Below are positions 13,021 through 22,650 of a DNA stretch of 64,000 bases, one piece after another. Source of the DNA: Rhipicephalus microplus. Its lineage: Eukaryota; Arthropoda; Arachnida; Ixodida; Ixodidae. Under the pieces are notes generated by a model that worked only from the letters and a program-made list of their open reading frames with translations, was not told the DNA's origin and ran no database searches. Position 1 is the stretch's first letter; every line of letters begins with the position of its first letter. The stretch spans positions 4,740,321-4,804,320 of the forward strand of contig NC_134710.1 of the NCBI RefSeq assembly GCF_043290135.1, in the 5' to 3' direction. The position numbers and the translations under genes are program-made.

Positions 13021-13311
13021 GTGTGTGCATATACGATTTCCTATATTTCAATGAATAGCGCAATTTTGTGGCTGACCGTGTTATGGCCCATTTCGTAGGA
13101 GAGCTGAAACAACTTCAAAACCATCCCTGCTAGCAACATTCTTTCATGCATGAGAAAAATGATGAACATGGGCGCAACCGCACAGCACTAACTGCATTGT
13201 TCACCCTTCAATATTTGTATTACTTTATCAACTACTCTAAGGATAGCATATTCTGGGAAACCAGCTGAAGTTAACATGCCTACTTGTTTTTGAAAAGCTT
13301 TCTTTCATTAA

Positions 13312-15638
13312 CTCTTTCGCTGCCGGGCCTATTGAAATCGTTCAATTTGAACGATGCATTTAAAGTGTGGATTCTTGCGCCGTCGCGCAGTTTCATACAT
13401 AGATGGCGCCTAACGACATCTAGGTATGAAAGGAGGAAACGCACAAAGAGATCCACGATGTTTTGCTTGTTTTTTTGCTACAGGGGAGTTTTATCTCTCC
13501 GCAGAAAATTTTCAGATAGCCACGCGAGCGCGTCGATCATGGCGTCGTCATCGCGTGCACCCGATCCCAAAAGACGAGGCGTTTCTTGCGAATACGTAGC
13601 ATCATCAGTCAATTTTGAGGATATAATATGCAGCAGTGAGTCTGGAGCAGAACTGATGAGAATGCATCATGTCAAGCTGCAACACCCATCAGGCAAGTGT
13701 TTGCTGAAAGTGAGGCGCACATTTTGTTGACTAACAGTCGTTACAAGTGGCGGAGTGTGTACTCACTGCAATTTTACTCGTTTTTAGGGTCTCAACGTCC
13801 TACTGGCACAATTCCTTGCCGGCATCTGTCAAGCCTATACAGTTTCTGCCAAGACGAACCCCGGGGGTAAGTCGGCGATGCGCTCTGGAGTAACGCCCGG
13901 TGCTTCGTCTGGGTCGTTAATTTCTTTCAGTTGTTTTTTACCACGTGCTGATTAGCATGACCTGCGACTACATGAACAAATATGCATGGATGCACACCTT
14001 AGTGAGGCAGATGTATGCAAAAAGAGACAGTTCGTGGAGGAACTTCAGTCCCAATGAAGTGTATTGGAGTCCTCATCTACATAGGAATAGTTGAGTTGCC
14101 TCGCCTCCATCTTTATTGAAACACCTCGGAGTTATTTTCGGGCCGCCTTTCTCCGAAGATAATGCCTAGGAGCCATTTCTTTGTGTTTCTTGCCTTTGTA
14201 AGTGTGATAGACTTGGAGCAGACAGACCCCGCCCGCGATGGCAAGCTGCACAGGATAGCAAGCCTACTGCAGCACCTCAATGACGTGTCATCTCAGCTGT
14301 TTCAGCCGTATTGCAACTTGTGCGTGGACGAGAGAATGGTCAAGTATAAAGGACGATCAGGAATCCGTCAGTATACGTGTGACAAGGGGGCCAAATGGGG
14401 GTACAAACTCTGGGTCCTCGCAGACAGGTTACACTGTCCGATTCACTGTTTATACCGGGAAGAGAGAAGCCTTCAGCTCAAAGGGACTGGCCTATCACGT
14501 TTTAACGCGCCTCTGTGACTCATTTTTCGATCAAGGATATGTCATCTACCTTGATAATTTCTACACGTCAACGTCTCTGTTTGTACATCTACTTGGGCAG
14601 AAAACTCCGTCATGTTGAATGACCCACAAAGATTGCCGCGGATTCCCCTCCCAGCTGAAAGACACAAACTGGGAGAAAAGAGCAGCGCGAGAAGACATTC
14701 GCTGGATGCAATGCAGTGTGCTCTAAACTTGATGAGCACAGCACACACAGCAAACATGTCATTGCAACGCGAAAAAAGCCCAGGCAGATGGATCAAGATT
14801 CCCGCCAGGAAGCGGCTCTTGATTGAAGAATACAACAAGGGCATGCTTGGTGTTGAAAAATCAGATCAACTCATTGCTTCATATAACGTTTTGATGAAAT
14901 GTGTGAGATGGTGGAAAGCGCTGTTCTTTCACTGCAGCGACATCGCCATCGTGAATAGTTTTATTCTTTGAGGCACACTAGAGAGATCACCTCGAAACAG
15001 ATGAACTGTCAATAAAAACTGGTTTTGAAAAGCTCCCATTTCGAATTGAGCTAGTCAACCAGATTCTCGGCATGGAGAATAGACGTGTTCCCCCTCCTAC
15101 ACTTCCCAAAAAGTCGGAACACAAGCCCCATGTGCAAGAAAAGTGCCAAAATTGCAAGCTCTGCTACGACAAGAGAAAAACACAGATGAAAACAGCAGTT
15201 TTGTGTCAGCCATGAGGGGTCTATTTTTGTTTCATTCCGACGAGGGACTGCCTTCGAGAATGGCACGAAATGCACTCACTTTATTTTTGTTGTGGCAAGA
15301 ACGGTTTGTAGCAATACCTTTTGAAACTTGTTTAAACTTCTTGCAACATGAGTAGTTACAAATTCTACATTTCGAGTTTTTTAAACCTCAATATTTTTTT
15401 ACGTTGTCCTCCTTTCAAAAATGTTCATTGTATGATTACTGTACGAGTTTTTCTGTGTAAACACTTTTTTCATTATTAGGTGTAAAAAATCTATGTACAA
15501 CATTCATGTTATTGACAAAAGCATTCTGTTAGCTACATTCTGGTACCAAACAATGTAAATAAGGCGTTAGTATCTAGCCGGAAAAAATGTTTTTCAGACC
15601 TAATGAAAACGGCCCTTTTTCTCGTAGCAGCGAAAGAG
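13312..15638 (+). mobile_element. piggyBac-like DNA transposon, both ends present
   Basis: The terminal inverted repeats are CTCTTTCGCTGC at 13312-13323 and its complement GCAGCGAAAGAG at 15627-15638. The left flank is TTAA (13308-13311) and the right flank TTCA (15639-15642), a TTAA target with one later substitution. The 2.3-kb length is normal for piggyBac. The interior encodes a recognisable but broken transposase. TTAA target use together with the DDE-type domain makes the family assignment firm. Confidence 0.9.
13539..15290 (+). pseudogene. piggyBac-type transposase (PGBD4-like), frameshifted
   Basis: A DDE transposase that would cut and paste DNA at TTAA. The ATG at 13539 opens an N-terminal part (SSSRAPDPKRRG). 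The catalytic core is readable in pieces. CVDERMVKYKGRSGIRQYT carries the first catalytic Asp (codon 14327-14329). YLDNFYTS carries the second (14553-14555). GVEKSDQ (from about 14849) covers the third site, where the usual GVD is GVE (codon 14855-14857) while the following DQ is kept. A C-terminal Cys-rich zinc-binding domain follows (CQNCKLC at about 15144, then LC, CF and WH). The reading frame switches several times (around 13740-14160, near 14500, near 14615), and stops occur in the C-terminal part. I infer an inactive transposase; its ends could still be mobilised by a related enzyme. Confidence 0.88.
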
Positions 15639-15642
15639 TTCA

Positions 15643-16667
15643 AAATAAACAGGCCACTGAATCAACACACGCTTGAAAGAGCATGCAAGTTTGCTGGGGA
15701 AAAAAAACCTTTTCACACCTGTCCTATCATTGTGAATTATACCATTGTAATCCATTTTTCGTTGAAACAGATATTATGATTGCTCATAAACATAAACTAA
15801 CGCGTGAAATCCCAGATGCGTTTCATATAAGTACGTGTGGGAAAAAATGTATCAGTCAATCTTCGTTCAAGAGCCAGTGCTTGTCTCTTACACTCTTTGC
15901 TGTCCATCTTGGTTTGCACTCAAGTTTTCATCTTAAATTTTGTTGCAATCAATTTTTAGAGACAGAAAAGGAATTATCTATAAAAATTTTAATATTTAGC
16001 ATTTAGCCCTTATGTTACTTGTGTTGGTTCGCACATGCTCTGTGCTGATGATCACTGATGCATATACGTTTAGTCCTTTTCAGAAAATAAAACAGTTGTG
16101 AGTTAGCGCATCTTTGTCCTTTTTTTTCGGTGCGTCCTCGTCTTTTGTGCAAGCTACAAAAATTTTCAAGCACAAATTCATACCACTTTAAATGCATGCA
16201 TAAAAAGGTTAGCCCTCCCACACTATCAATAAATAACGCCCAGGACAGGGTACTATCAATAAATGCCTAGATGCTGCTGACACTCCATAGTACGCAACTT
16301 TTCATAAGAAGAATGTTTCTGAATCAGAAGTGGTGCATTTGATTGAGCTGATGTGTGCAAAGCACATGAAAAATAAACGGCACATAAAAGACAGGACGAT
16401 ATGAAAACACAGACACAGTGCTGAAGACAACTGTAGAAATCAGAAAAGCCCATCAATATACCTGCACAGTTAGTTGCCTAATTCTCGCACACAACGGTAT
16501 TGAACTATGTGCGTCCACGAGTGCCCGTAATGTGTCAGCCAATCCGAATTTTCACAGACAAGTTGAAGAAACAAAGATGGTAGTACATGAGATATGAACA
16601 AACTGCAATGCCAGTTGCAGTTTGTCCATCATTTTTCCTAGCCAAACAAGCATGCATGAATACTGAC
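15643..16667. other. no gene seen; downstream intronic sequence of the 16.7-17.8 kb gene
   Basis: On the minus strand this lies 3' of the last exon I can define for the LCOR/E93-like gene, so it is probably intron. I see no further exon with a Pipsqueak-type helix-turn-helix motif here or lower in the window. Confidence 0.4.
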
Positions 16668-17755
16668 CCACGAATCTCCTCCTCATCTTGGTTTGTGGGC
16701 CTGGAATGCAAGCTCAGGTCCAGTGGTTGCTCGTCCGGGGGCTCAGGTGACCCTGCACAATCAGGCTGCCGTCAGTGACAAGAGTAGAAGCAGGAGTAGG
16801 AGGGGCAGTTAGTATAGTCAGGGTGCAGTCCTCCCATGCGCCGTGATTAGTGTCTTCCAGACGGGTTAGGCCGCATGCCTCCATGGTGCTCTATGCAGGG
16901 AGGCACTCACCTCTCGGGGGCTGCTGCCCTTTCCTACAACGGCCGGTGCTGCGAGACAATTACCTGAAGCCTGATCAGAACCTGTCGACTGTTCGTCAAG
17001 GTCCATTTGGAAACTCTTAAAGCTAGAATAGTCGCTCGGTGGTCCGGGAGGCTCCTGCGCACACACAGTTGCCATCTATCAGCTGGCGCCCACGCTTTGC
17101 GCCTCTACTCACCGGCAAGCGTTGCGCGTCGCAGAAGTAGCACACTTGGTCCGGCACCCAGTCGGTGAGCTGAAATTGCTCCTCCAAGGCTGTCGCGGGC
17201 AGAAAAAAAAAACGTGAGCCTCACCCCCCCACGACCGCCACAGCGGCGGCCACCTACCGTTTTCGAGCTGTGTCATCCGGTTCCATCGCTTCGAGCCCAT
17301 CATTTCCTCGGCCACGCGCTCCAAGCCTGCACACGCCGGCGATCAACTTGTTGCATCCGCGCCTCCTCGATGCACCCCCCCCCCCCCTCTTTTTTTTTTT
17401 TTAGGCCCAGTAAACTCCCAACTATATAGTTAGTGACGGAAGACAATCCCTTATAGAACAGGAACCTCCACCCAGCCTTCGATGACCCGTGTGCACAGAC
17501 TAACCCTAGCAACACCGCAACCGTATGTAAGGTCCCGTAATGCAACACCCGAAATTTCGGTGACCTACTAAAGCAACAATTATACACTAGCGTCGACAAC
17601 AAATCGCGGAGGATGATTCAAAACACTTCTAGTGTGAGCCCAAACGCTCAACAGAACTCACCAATGACAAACAGCATATCCCGACTCCATCGTTGAAATT
17701 CCTTTCGAAAGGCACGTCGCTCTTGGGCACAGCGGGCTAAGGGGCACTCCGCCAT
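16668..17755 (-). CDS. Eip93F: LCOR/LCORL/Eip93F (E93)-like transcriptional co-regulator, exons 1-5
   Basis: Five exons join on the minus strand: 17755-17662, 17326-17258, 17189-17113, 17054-16964 and 16752 to about 16668. The ATG is in a strong context (AACATGG). Introns begin with GT (ATTG/GTGAGT, AACG/GTAGG, CCG/GTGAGT, CAG/GTAATT) and end with AG after pyrimidine tracts, and all joints keep frame. The roughly 139 residues begin MAECPLARCAQERRAFRKEF, continue LERVAEEMMGSKRW, then DWVPDQVCYFC, and reach QPLDLSLHSRP. The spacing of C4, C9, C71 and C74 and the ERRxFRxE...W and DW...CxFC pattern match the N-terminus of vertebrate LCOR/LCORL, whose arthropod relative is E93. PLDLS (residues 120-124) is a CtBP-binding type motif. 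The family acts in the nucleus and uses C-terminal Pipsqueak domains, which are not in this window. The exon 5 donor (GG/GTCAGT) is the least certain junction. Confidence 0.75.
16712..16726 (-). other. PLDLS CtBP-interaction motif in exon 5
   Basis: Codons CCA CTG GAC CTG AGC on the minus strand spell PLDLS inside an acidic, proline-rich exon (SPEPPDEQ before, LHSRP after). PxDLS is the established CtBP-docking motif and occurs in related form (PLDLT) in LCOR proteins. Confidence 0.7.
17383..17403. repeat. C run followed by T run inside intron 1
   Basis: About fourteen C followed by about fourteen T lie in the intron between exons 1 and 2 of the LCOR/E93-like gene. This is a simple homopolymer pair and probably length-variable. 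Confidence 0.8.
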
Positions 17756-18202
17756 GTTTCGTGTTCACCCTTGCCCTGACGTCATGAGGAAAAAAAACGA
17801 GCGGAACATAAACAAGAAGTAAAAAAACATCCGGAACTGCTCTGCCCGTCACATCCGTTGCCTTGGGAAGCAAAGCAACCGGTCGAAATCTTAACTTTCA
17901 TGGTCGAAAGGTTGCGCTTTCTACAAAGCTACTAGTAGAGCAACTACAGGCGTACGCCGCTGCCGACTCCAACTGATCGGCGCGCCGTCAGCAATGCGTT
18001 CTTTCGGGCGCGTAATTCAAGAAGTCACCGTACTGGCAGCGACAGATTAGACAAAAAGAAAGGAAAGAATTTTAGTGCCGGAGCCCCAAAGTGGCCTACG
18101 TTGCGTCCCCTAATAATCTCGATCGCAAGTACAAACATAAAAGCGTGTGTACGCAAGTAGCCACCCTAACGCATATGTTGCGTGTGGTCTCCGGTACAGG
18201 GA

Positions 18203-19480
18203 CTTTTTAGACGCAACAGACGTTTAACCGCAGTTACACGGGGTTCGTGGCCGGTTGCGGCAGTCCGTAAGCACACACGCATCCATGCGTAAAAGTTGGC
18301 GCATTCGTGCTTGTGCGCCCAACGAAGAAACAGAGAACAAGAGACGGTAGTCTCACACTTTCGACGTTTTCCGCGAATAAAATTTAACGCGCTGCATAAG
18401 CCGTTACTTGTAACTTGGCGAGATGGATCTACAAATTGTACCAAGCCATTTCCACACACGCGAGTATTTCTTAAAATATAGAATACTTAATTCCAGCCAC
18501 AGCACTATATGATTACCATTTGTGTAAGGCGTATAAACAAGAGTTGAAAACCACATCAGATTTTCTTAAGCGCCTTTCCAGGTTACAAGAAAATACCCCT
18601 GTATATGCAACACGTAAAAGGGAATACTGGAAATCACCAATTGTGCGAACAACATATTGAACACAAACGCTCGGAAATAATTTACCAAGATTATTAAACA
18701 GATCAATTTGCAAAGGGCTACAATACATAACATGTCTTTCAAAGCCATACACAGTTATTTTGAACTCAAGACAGATATTCTTGAAAAACATTGTTTTGAT
18801 TCATCTCACTTCTAAATCTTGCACACGTGTATGTCTACAATCACTATGGTTACGTGTGAGTAACGTTATTATATTGCGGTTTTTGTCTCTGCAAAGGATT
18901 GCGATTTTGTAAAGTTAGAAATTATTGTTCTTTTTCTATATAATATGTCTTGTGTTATACATTGCTGAATTATGTTGGTTTATTGTTAGTGCATCGCTGC
19001 TGTTAAGCGCCAATGAGGGGGCCAGCGGCCTCGTCAGGCTGTCTGAACGACAGCTTTTTCCACCCTCCCCTTCATATCATTCACTGTATTGATGCGGAAA
19101 ATAGAGTCATTGTCAAAAAAGAATTGCGTCGTCGGTTATAAAGGGTGTGGTAGAACGACTGATTCCTGTTAACGGCCATATACCATTCTGAATGTGCCGG
19201 TTCTCGTTCGATTACCGAAGCTAAGAAGCATTGGGCTCGATCACAGGGAGACCCCCTTTGGGACACCGATTGCTCGGGGCATCACGTTTCCTACTTTTTC
19301 CATTTTTTTGCAGAGAAAGAAGAGAGGAAGAAGGAGGAGGGCGCAGGGTGTTGTTTATCCTTGCGACGTCATTCGTTGCTCATTTCACACATGCACGTGA
19401 ACATATAAACGTATAGAAAATCAAAACTTGATGCATGCGCCAAAACTGCATCAAAACTTGATGTGTTTAGATAGGGCACC
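18203..19480 (+). repeat. unclassified dispersed repeat, copy 1 (split by a 690-bp insertion)
   Basis: 18203-18436 and 19127-19480 are collinear with 21090-21700 and, in part, 22280-22650. Shared landmarks are CGCAACAGACGT, CGTAAAAGTTGGCG, AACTTGGCGAGATGGATCTA, GGTTATAAAGGGTG and, further on, TTTTGCAGAGAAAGAAGAG. The block 18437-19126 is absent from the other copies and is an insertion, bounded by the short repeat AATTG. No conserved open frame spans the copies. Confidence 0.7.
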
Positions 19481-19737
19481 AAGAGCGCCTTGCATCGCGT
19501 TCTTATTTCTTTTTTAAATCTCCGTCTATGTTTTCTTTTCGTTTTGTTCAGAGAAGGAAGAGGGGGAGGTTGGCATGGAGCATGTATCGTGACCGTGACG
19601 TATGACGTCGTTCCACTGAAACTGCGGTAAGAGACGACGCACCAAACATATATGCTAAGCATTGTCAGTGTTGGCGAAGGCACGATGCAGGAACGACGAG
19701 AAGACGAACGCAAGCGCAATGGGGTAGTAGTAGTAGT

Positions 19738-19979
19738 AGTGGTGGTAATATGTGTGGTTTTACGTGAAAACAAAACACGGTATGATTATAAGGAATGCCG
19801 TATAGTGGAGGTGTCCAGAAATTTTGACCATCTGGTGTTCTTCAACGTACACTGATGTCGCGCAGTACGTGGGCATTTACCTTTTGGCCTCCATGTAGAT
19901 GCGACCACTGCGGCCGGAATCGAACCCGCGACATCCGGTTAAGTAGCTGAGCACCCTAGCCACTGATCCAACGAGGTGG
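19738..19979 (-). mobile_element. diverged Ruka-like SINE
   Basis: The body resembles the SINE (TGATTATAAGGAATGCCGTA, GGTGTTCTTCAACGT), and a B-box-like GGCCGGAATCGAACCCGCG lies near the high-coordinate end. The central part differs strongly from the other copies (CGCAGTACGTGGGCATTTACC), so this is an older subfamily or a related SINE. A (GTA)n run precedes it at about 19726-19740. Confidence 0.75.
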
Positions 19980-20084
19980 ACGCAAAACGAGGCCCGACTA
20001 TCTCGCAGTCATTGAAAATAAAAATAATAACAAGCTGCCATTCGGCTTGCGTGTTTTATTATTTTTCTGAGCTTAGTTTCATTA

Positions 20085-20215
20085 TACTCCTTTTGAAAAG
20101 GCAGCACAAAGACACAGGGGGAAAAAGACAGAGAGAAAAAGTGCTGTCTTTTTTCCCCTTTGTCTTGGTGCTTCCCTTCTAGAATGATATAAAGCAGCTA
20201 GTCCAAACCAAAGCA
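20085..20215 (+). repeat. hairpin element, probable third copy
   Basis: The left arm AGCACAAAGACACAGGGG pairs with the right arm CCCCTTTGTCTTGGTGCT around a short loop. After the hairpin, GAATGATATAAAGCAGCTAGTCCAAACC resembles the 3' segment shared by the elements at 26434-26592 and 28599-28760. No target duplication was found, and the copy is diverged. Confidence 0.4.
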
Positions 20216-21085
20216 CTCCTCATTACTGCTACACAACAGAACAGTGAAATTACACATGCCAACTAGAATATTATCACGAGCAATGCTCGATCTTAATGAG
20301 GTGTACCGTTTAAAGGATATAAGCAGGAAACGGGACATTTTTCATCTGTTTTTTTTAGCTATAGCTTGCATTTCATCAAGCTCTCATAAAGAGTGTGCGG
20401 TGAATGACGTCAGAGACCCAACTTCAACGTAAAGGAGCGACGTAAAAGCAGGATCATTCCTTGCTGCACGTCAATCCCTCCATCTTGAGGCCCGCAACAA
20501 GGGCAAGCGGCATTCAGTACCAGTTTAGCATTTTTTCACCGATATATAGCGTTGAAAATCTTGAGAGGCGTGATCCTCAGTGCCCAGTGCATTCATTACG
20601 CTTGTCAGCTCGAAATGCCCAAACCTAGTGAGGGGCCCTCTTAGCTGTTCACTCACCGGGGAGAAATTGGTCCGATACGTGATTAGACCTGGCATTCGTA
20701 CCTTCAGCTGGGGTATCAGTGGTCTCGTTATTTGCTCTTGCGCTGTACTTCCCAGCGACGACAAAATGAAAGAGATCTAGGAGAGTGTTGATTGGACGGT
20801 GTACACTGGACTCACAATAGACAATAAAAGACCGTAATCTGCAAATCACACGGCGAATGCATGTCTATGTTCAAGCGCTGGTGTCTTTGTGTAATCTTAA
20901 ACAATATCATTTGTTTTGCTTCTTGTCGTCACTACAAAACAAATACTTGTTTGTTTTAAACTATTTAGATTTTTGTAGAAATTGATTGTGCATATATTAA
21001 TGATTTTGAAGGCCAAAAACAGTGTTTTACCTGCTTGTCTTTAGCGCCTAGACCAAAATTTCTTAGTGCCTAAAAATCCTACCTC
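20216..21085. other. no gene supported
   Basis: A minus-strand frame at 20649-20849 ends in a plausible splice donor (CCCCG/GTGAGT). It has no recognisable domain or partner exons, so I do not call it. Confidence 0.3.
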
Positions 21086-21087
21086 TA

Positions 21088-21720
21088 GTTATAAAAGCCG
21101 ACGCAACAGACGTATGTTACGTTAGAAAAAGTGACTTACGAGCAAGTCCGATGGCGGCGGCTCGTAAGCGCACAAACATCCACGCGTAAAAGTTGGCGTA
21201 TTCGTGCTTGTGCGCCCCAACGAAGATACAGAGCAAGCTTTTCACCCGGAGAACAAGAGACGGTGGTCACGCAGCTTCGATGTTTTCCACCAAGAGAATT
21301 TAACGCCCTGCATAAGCCGTTAATTTCAACTTGGCGAGATGGATCTACAAATCGCGTAGTCGGTTGTAAAGGGTGTTGTAGAACGGCTGATTCTGGCCAT
21401 CGGCCATGCTGATTCCGCCGGTTCTCATCCGATCACCGATGCGAAGCACCATTGGGCTTGGTCAGTATTTGGGAGGGAAACCACCTGACCAGTATACTGA
21501 TGGCACCATCTCTATACTTTTACATTCTATTCCTTTTGCAGAGGAGGAAGACAGGGAGAAGGAGGTGGAAGAGGGGGAATGCGTAGTTATTCTTGCGACG
21601 TCATTGGTTGTTCGTTTCACACGTGCAAAGAAACACAAGTATAGATCATCGAAACTTGATGGGTGCGCACGTACACGGGTTAAAATGTGGCACCGAGAGC
21701 ACATGCCATCATCTTTTTGT
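21088..21720 (+). repeat. unclassified dispersed repeat, copy 2
   Basis: Homology to the copy at 22280-22650 begins sharply at AGTTATAAAAGC, a TATA-box-like start, and runs through CGTAAAAGTTGGCG and AACTTGGCGAGATGGATCTA. The later part, with TTTTGCAGAGGAGGAAGACAG and CTTGCGACGTCATT, is shared with copy 1 only. Part of the GA-rich stretch is repeated again near 21740-21800. Confidence 0.7.
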
Positions 21721-22002
21721 TAATTTTTTCAATCTCTCTTCATCTATTTCGTTTCACTTTGTTCAAAGAAAAAAGACGGGGAGAAGGGGGGGGGGGCGTT
21801 CTTTAACTTTTCCATGTCAATCATTCCTCGTTTTATCATGCCCACATTAACACATACTCATGGGAAAAGAAAATTATGTGTGTAGTGAATTGAAACTTAG
21901 GGCGCGTGCACGCTTGCTTATATGTGGTGAACATGGCAGTTCGGTAGTCTGATATTTGTATTCGACAGATTCTATTGACGGTTGGTGCAATAAGAGTAGG
22001 AA

Positions 22003-22227
22003 TAATAATTGTTGGGGTTTATAGCACCCATATGATTAAGAGAAACGCCGTCGTGGAGGGCTCCGGAAATTTCGACCTCGTGGGGTTCTTTAACGTGCAC
22101 CCAAATCTGAGCACACGGGCCTACAACATTTCCGCCTCCATCGAAAATGTGGCCGCCGCGGCATGTATTCTCGCGACTTGCGGGTCAGCAGCCGAATGCC
22201 TCAGCCTCAAGACCACCGCGGTGGGTT
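22003..22227 (-). mobile_element. Ruka-type SINE
   Basis: Minus-strand copy with a deletion in the TAACGTCCCAAAACC tail region and a degraded B box. The tRNA-like head ends at ACCACCGCGGTGGG. A 7-bp TGCAATA near both ends may be a decayed target duplication, but this is weak. Confidence 0.85.
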
Positions 22228-22279
22228 GCAATACAATGGGTATGCAATTTATTTTGCTTTATATCGGTCACTCGTGTGC

Positions 22280-22650
22280 CACTCAGTTATAAAAGCTGAC
22301 GCCACAGACATTTCTTACGTCACAGAAACTGACTTACTAGCATGGCTGGTGGTGGCGGCCCGAAAGCGCGCATACATCCTTGTAAAAGTTGGCGCATTCT
22401 TACTTGCGCACCCCAACGAAATACCAGAGCAAGCTCTTTGTTCTGCCGGAGAACAACAGACGGTATATAGTCACGCACCTTCGGCATTTTCCGCCAAGAG
22501 AATTTACCGCACTGTATAGGCCGATAATTGTAACTTGGCGAGATTGATCTACAAATCACGTAGTCGGTTATAAATGGTGTTATAGAACGGGTCATTCGTG
22601 CCATCGGCCATACCATGCTGAATGCGCTGGTTCTCGTCAAATCACACTGA
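22280..22650 (+). repeat. unclassified dispersed repeat, copy 3
   Basis: It begins at AGTTATAAAAGCTGACGCC and stays collinear with copy 2 for about 360 bases, to near TGCGCTGGTTCTCGTC, with numerous substitutions. The GA-rich downstream part of copies 1 and 2 is missing. Confidence 0.7.

Noticed and set aside
20649..20849. Possible isolated exon ending in CCCCG/GTGAGT
   Set aside because: No acceptor, partner exon or recognisable protein could be found.
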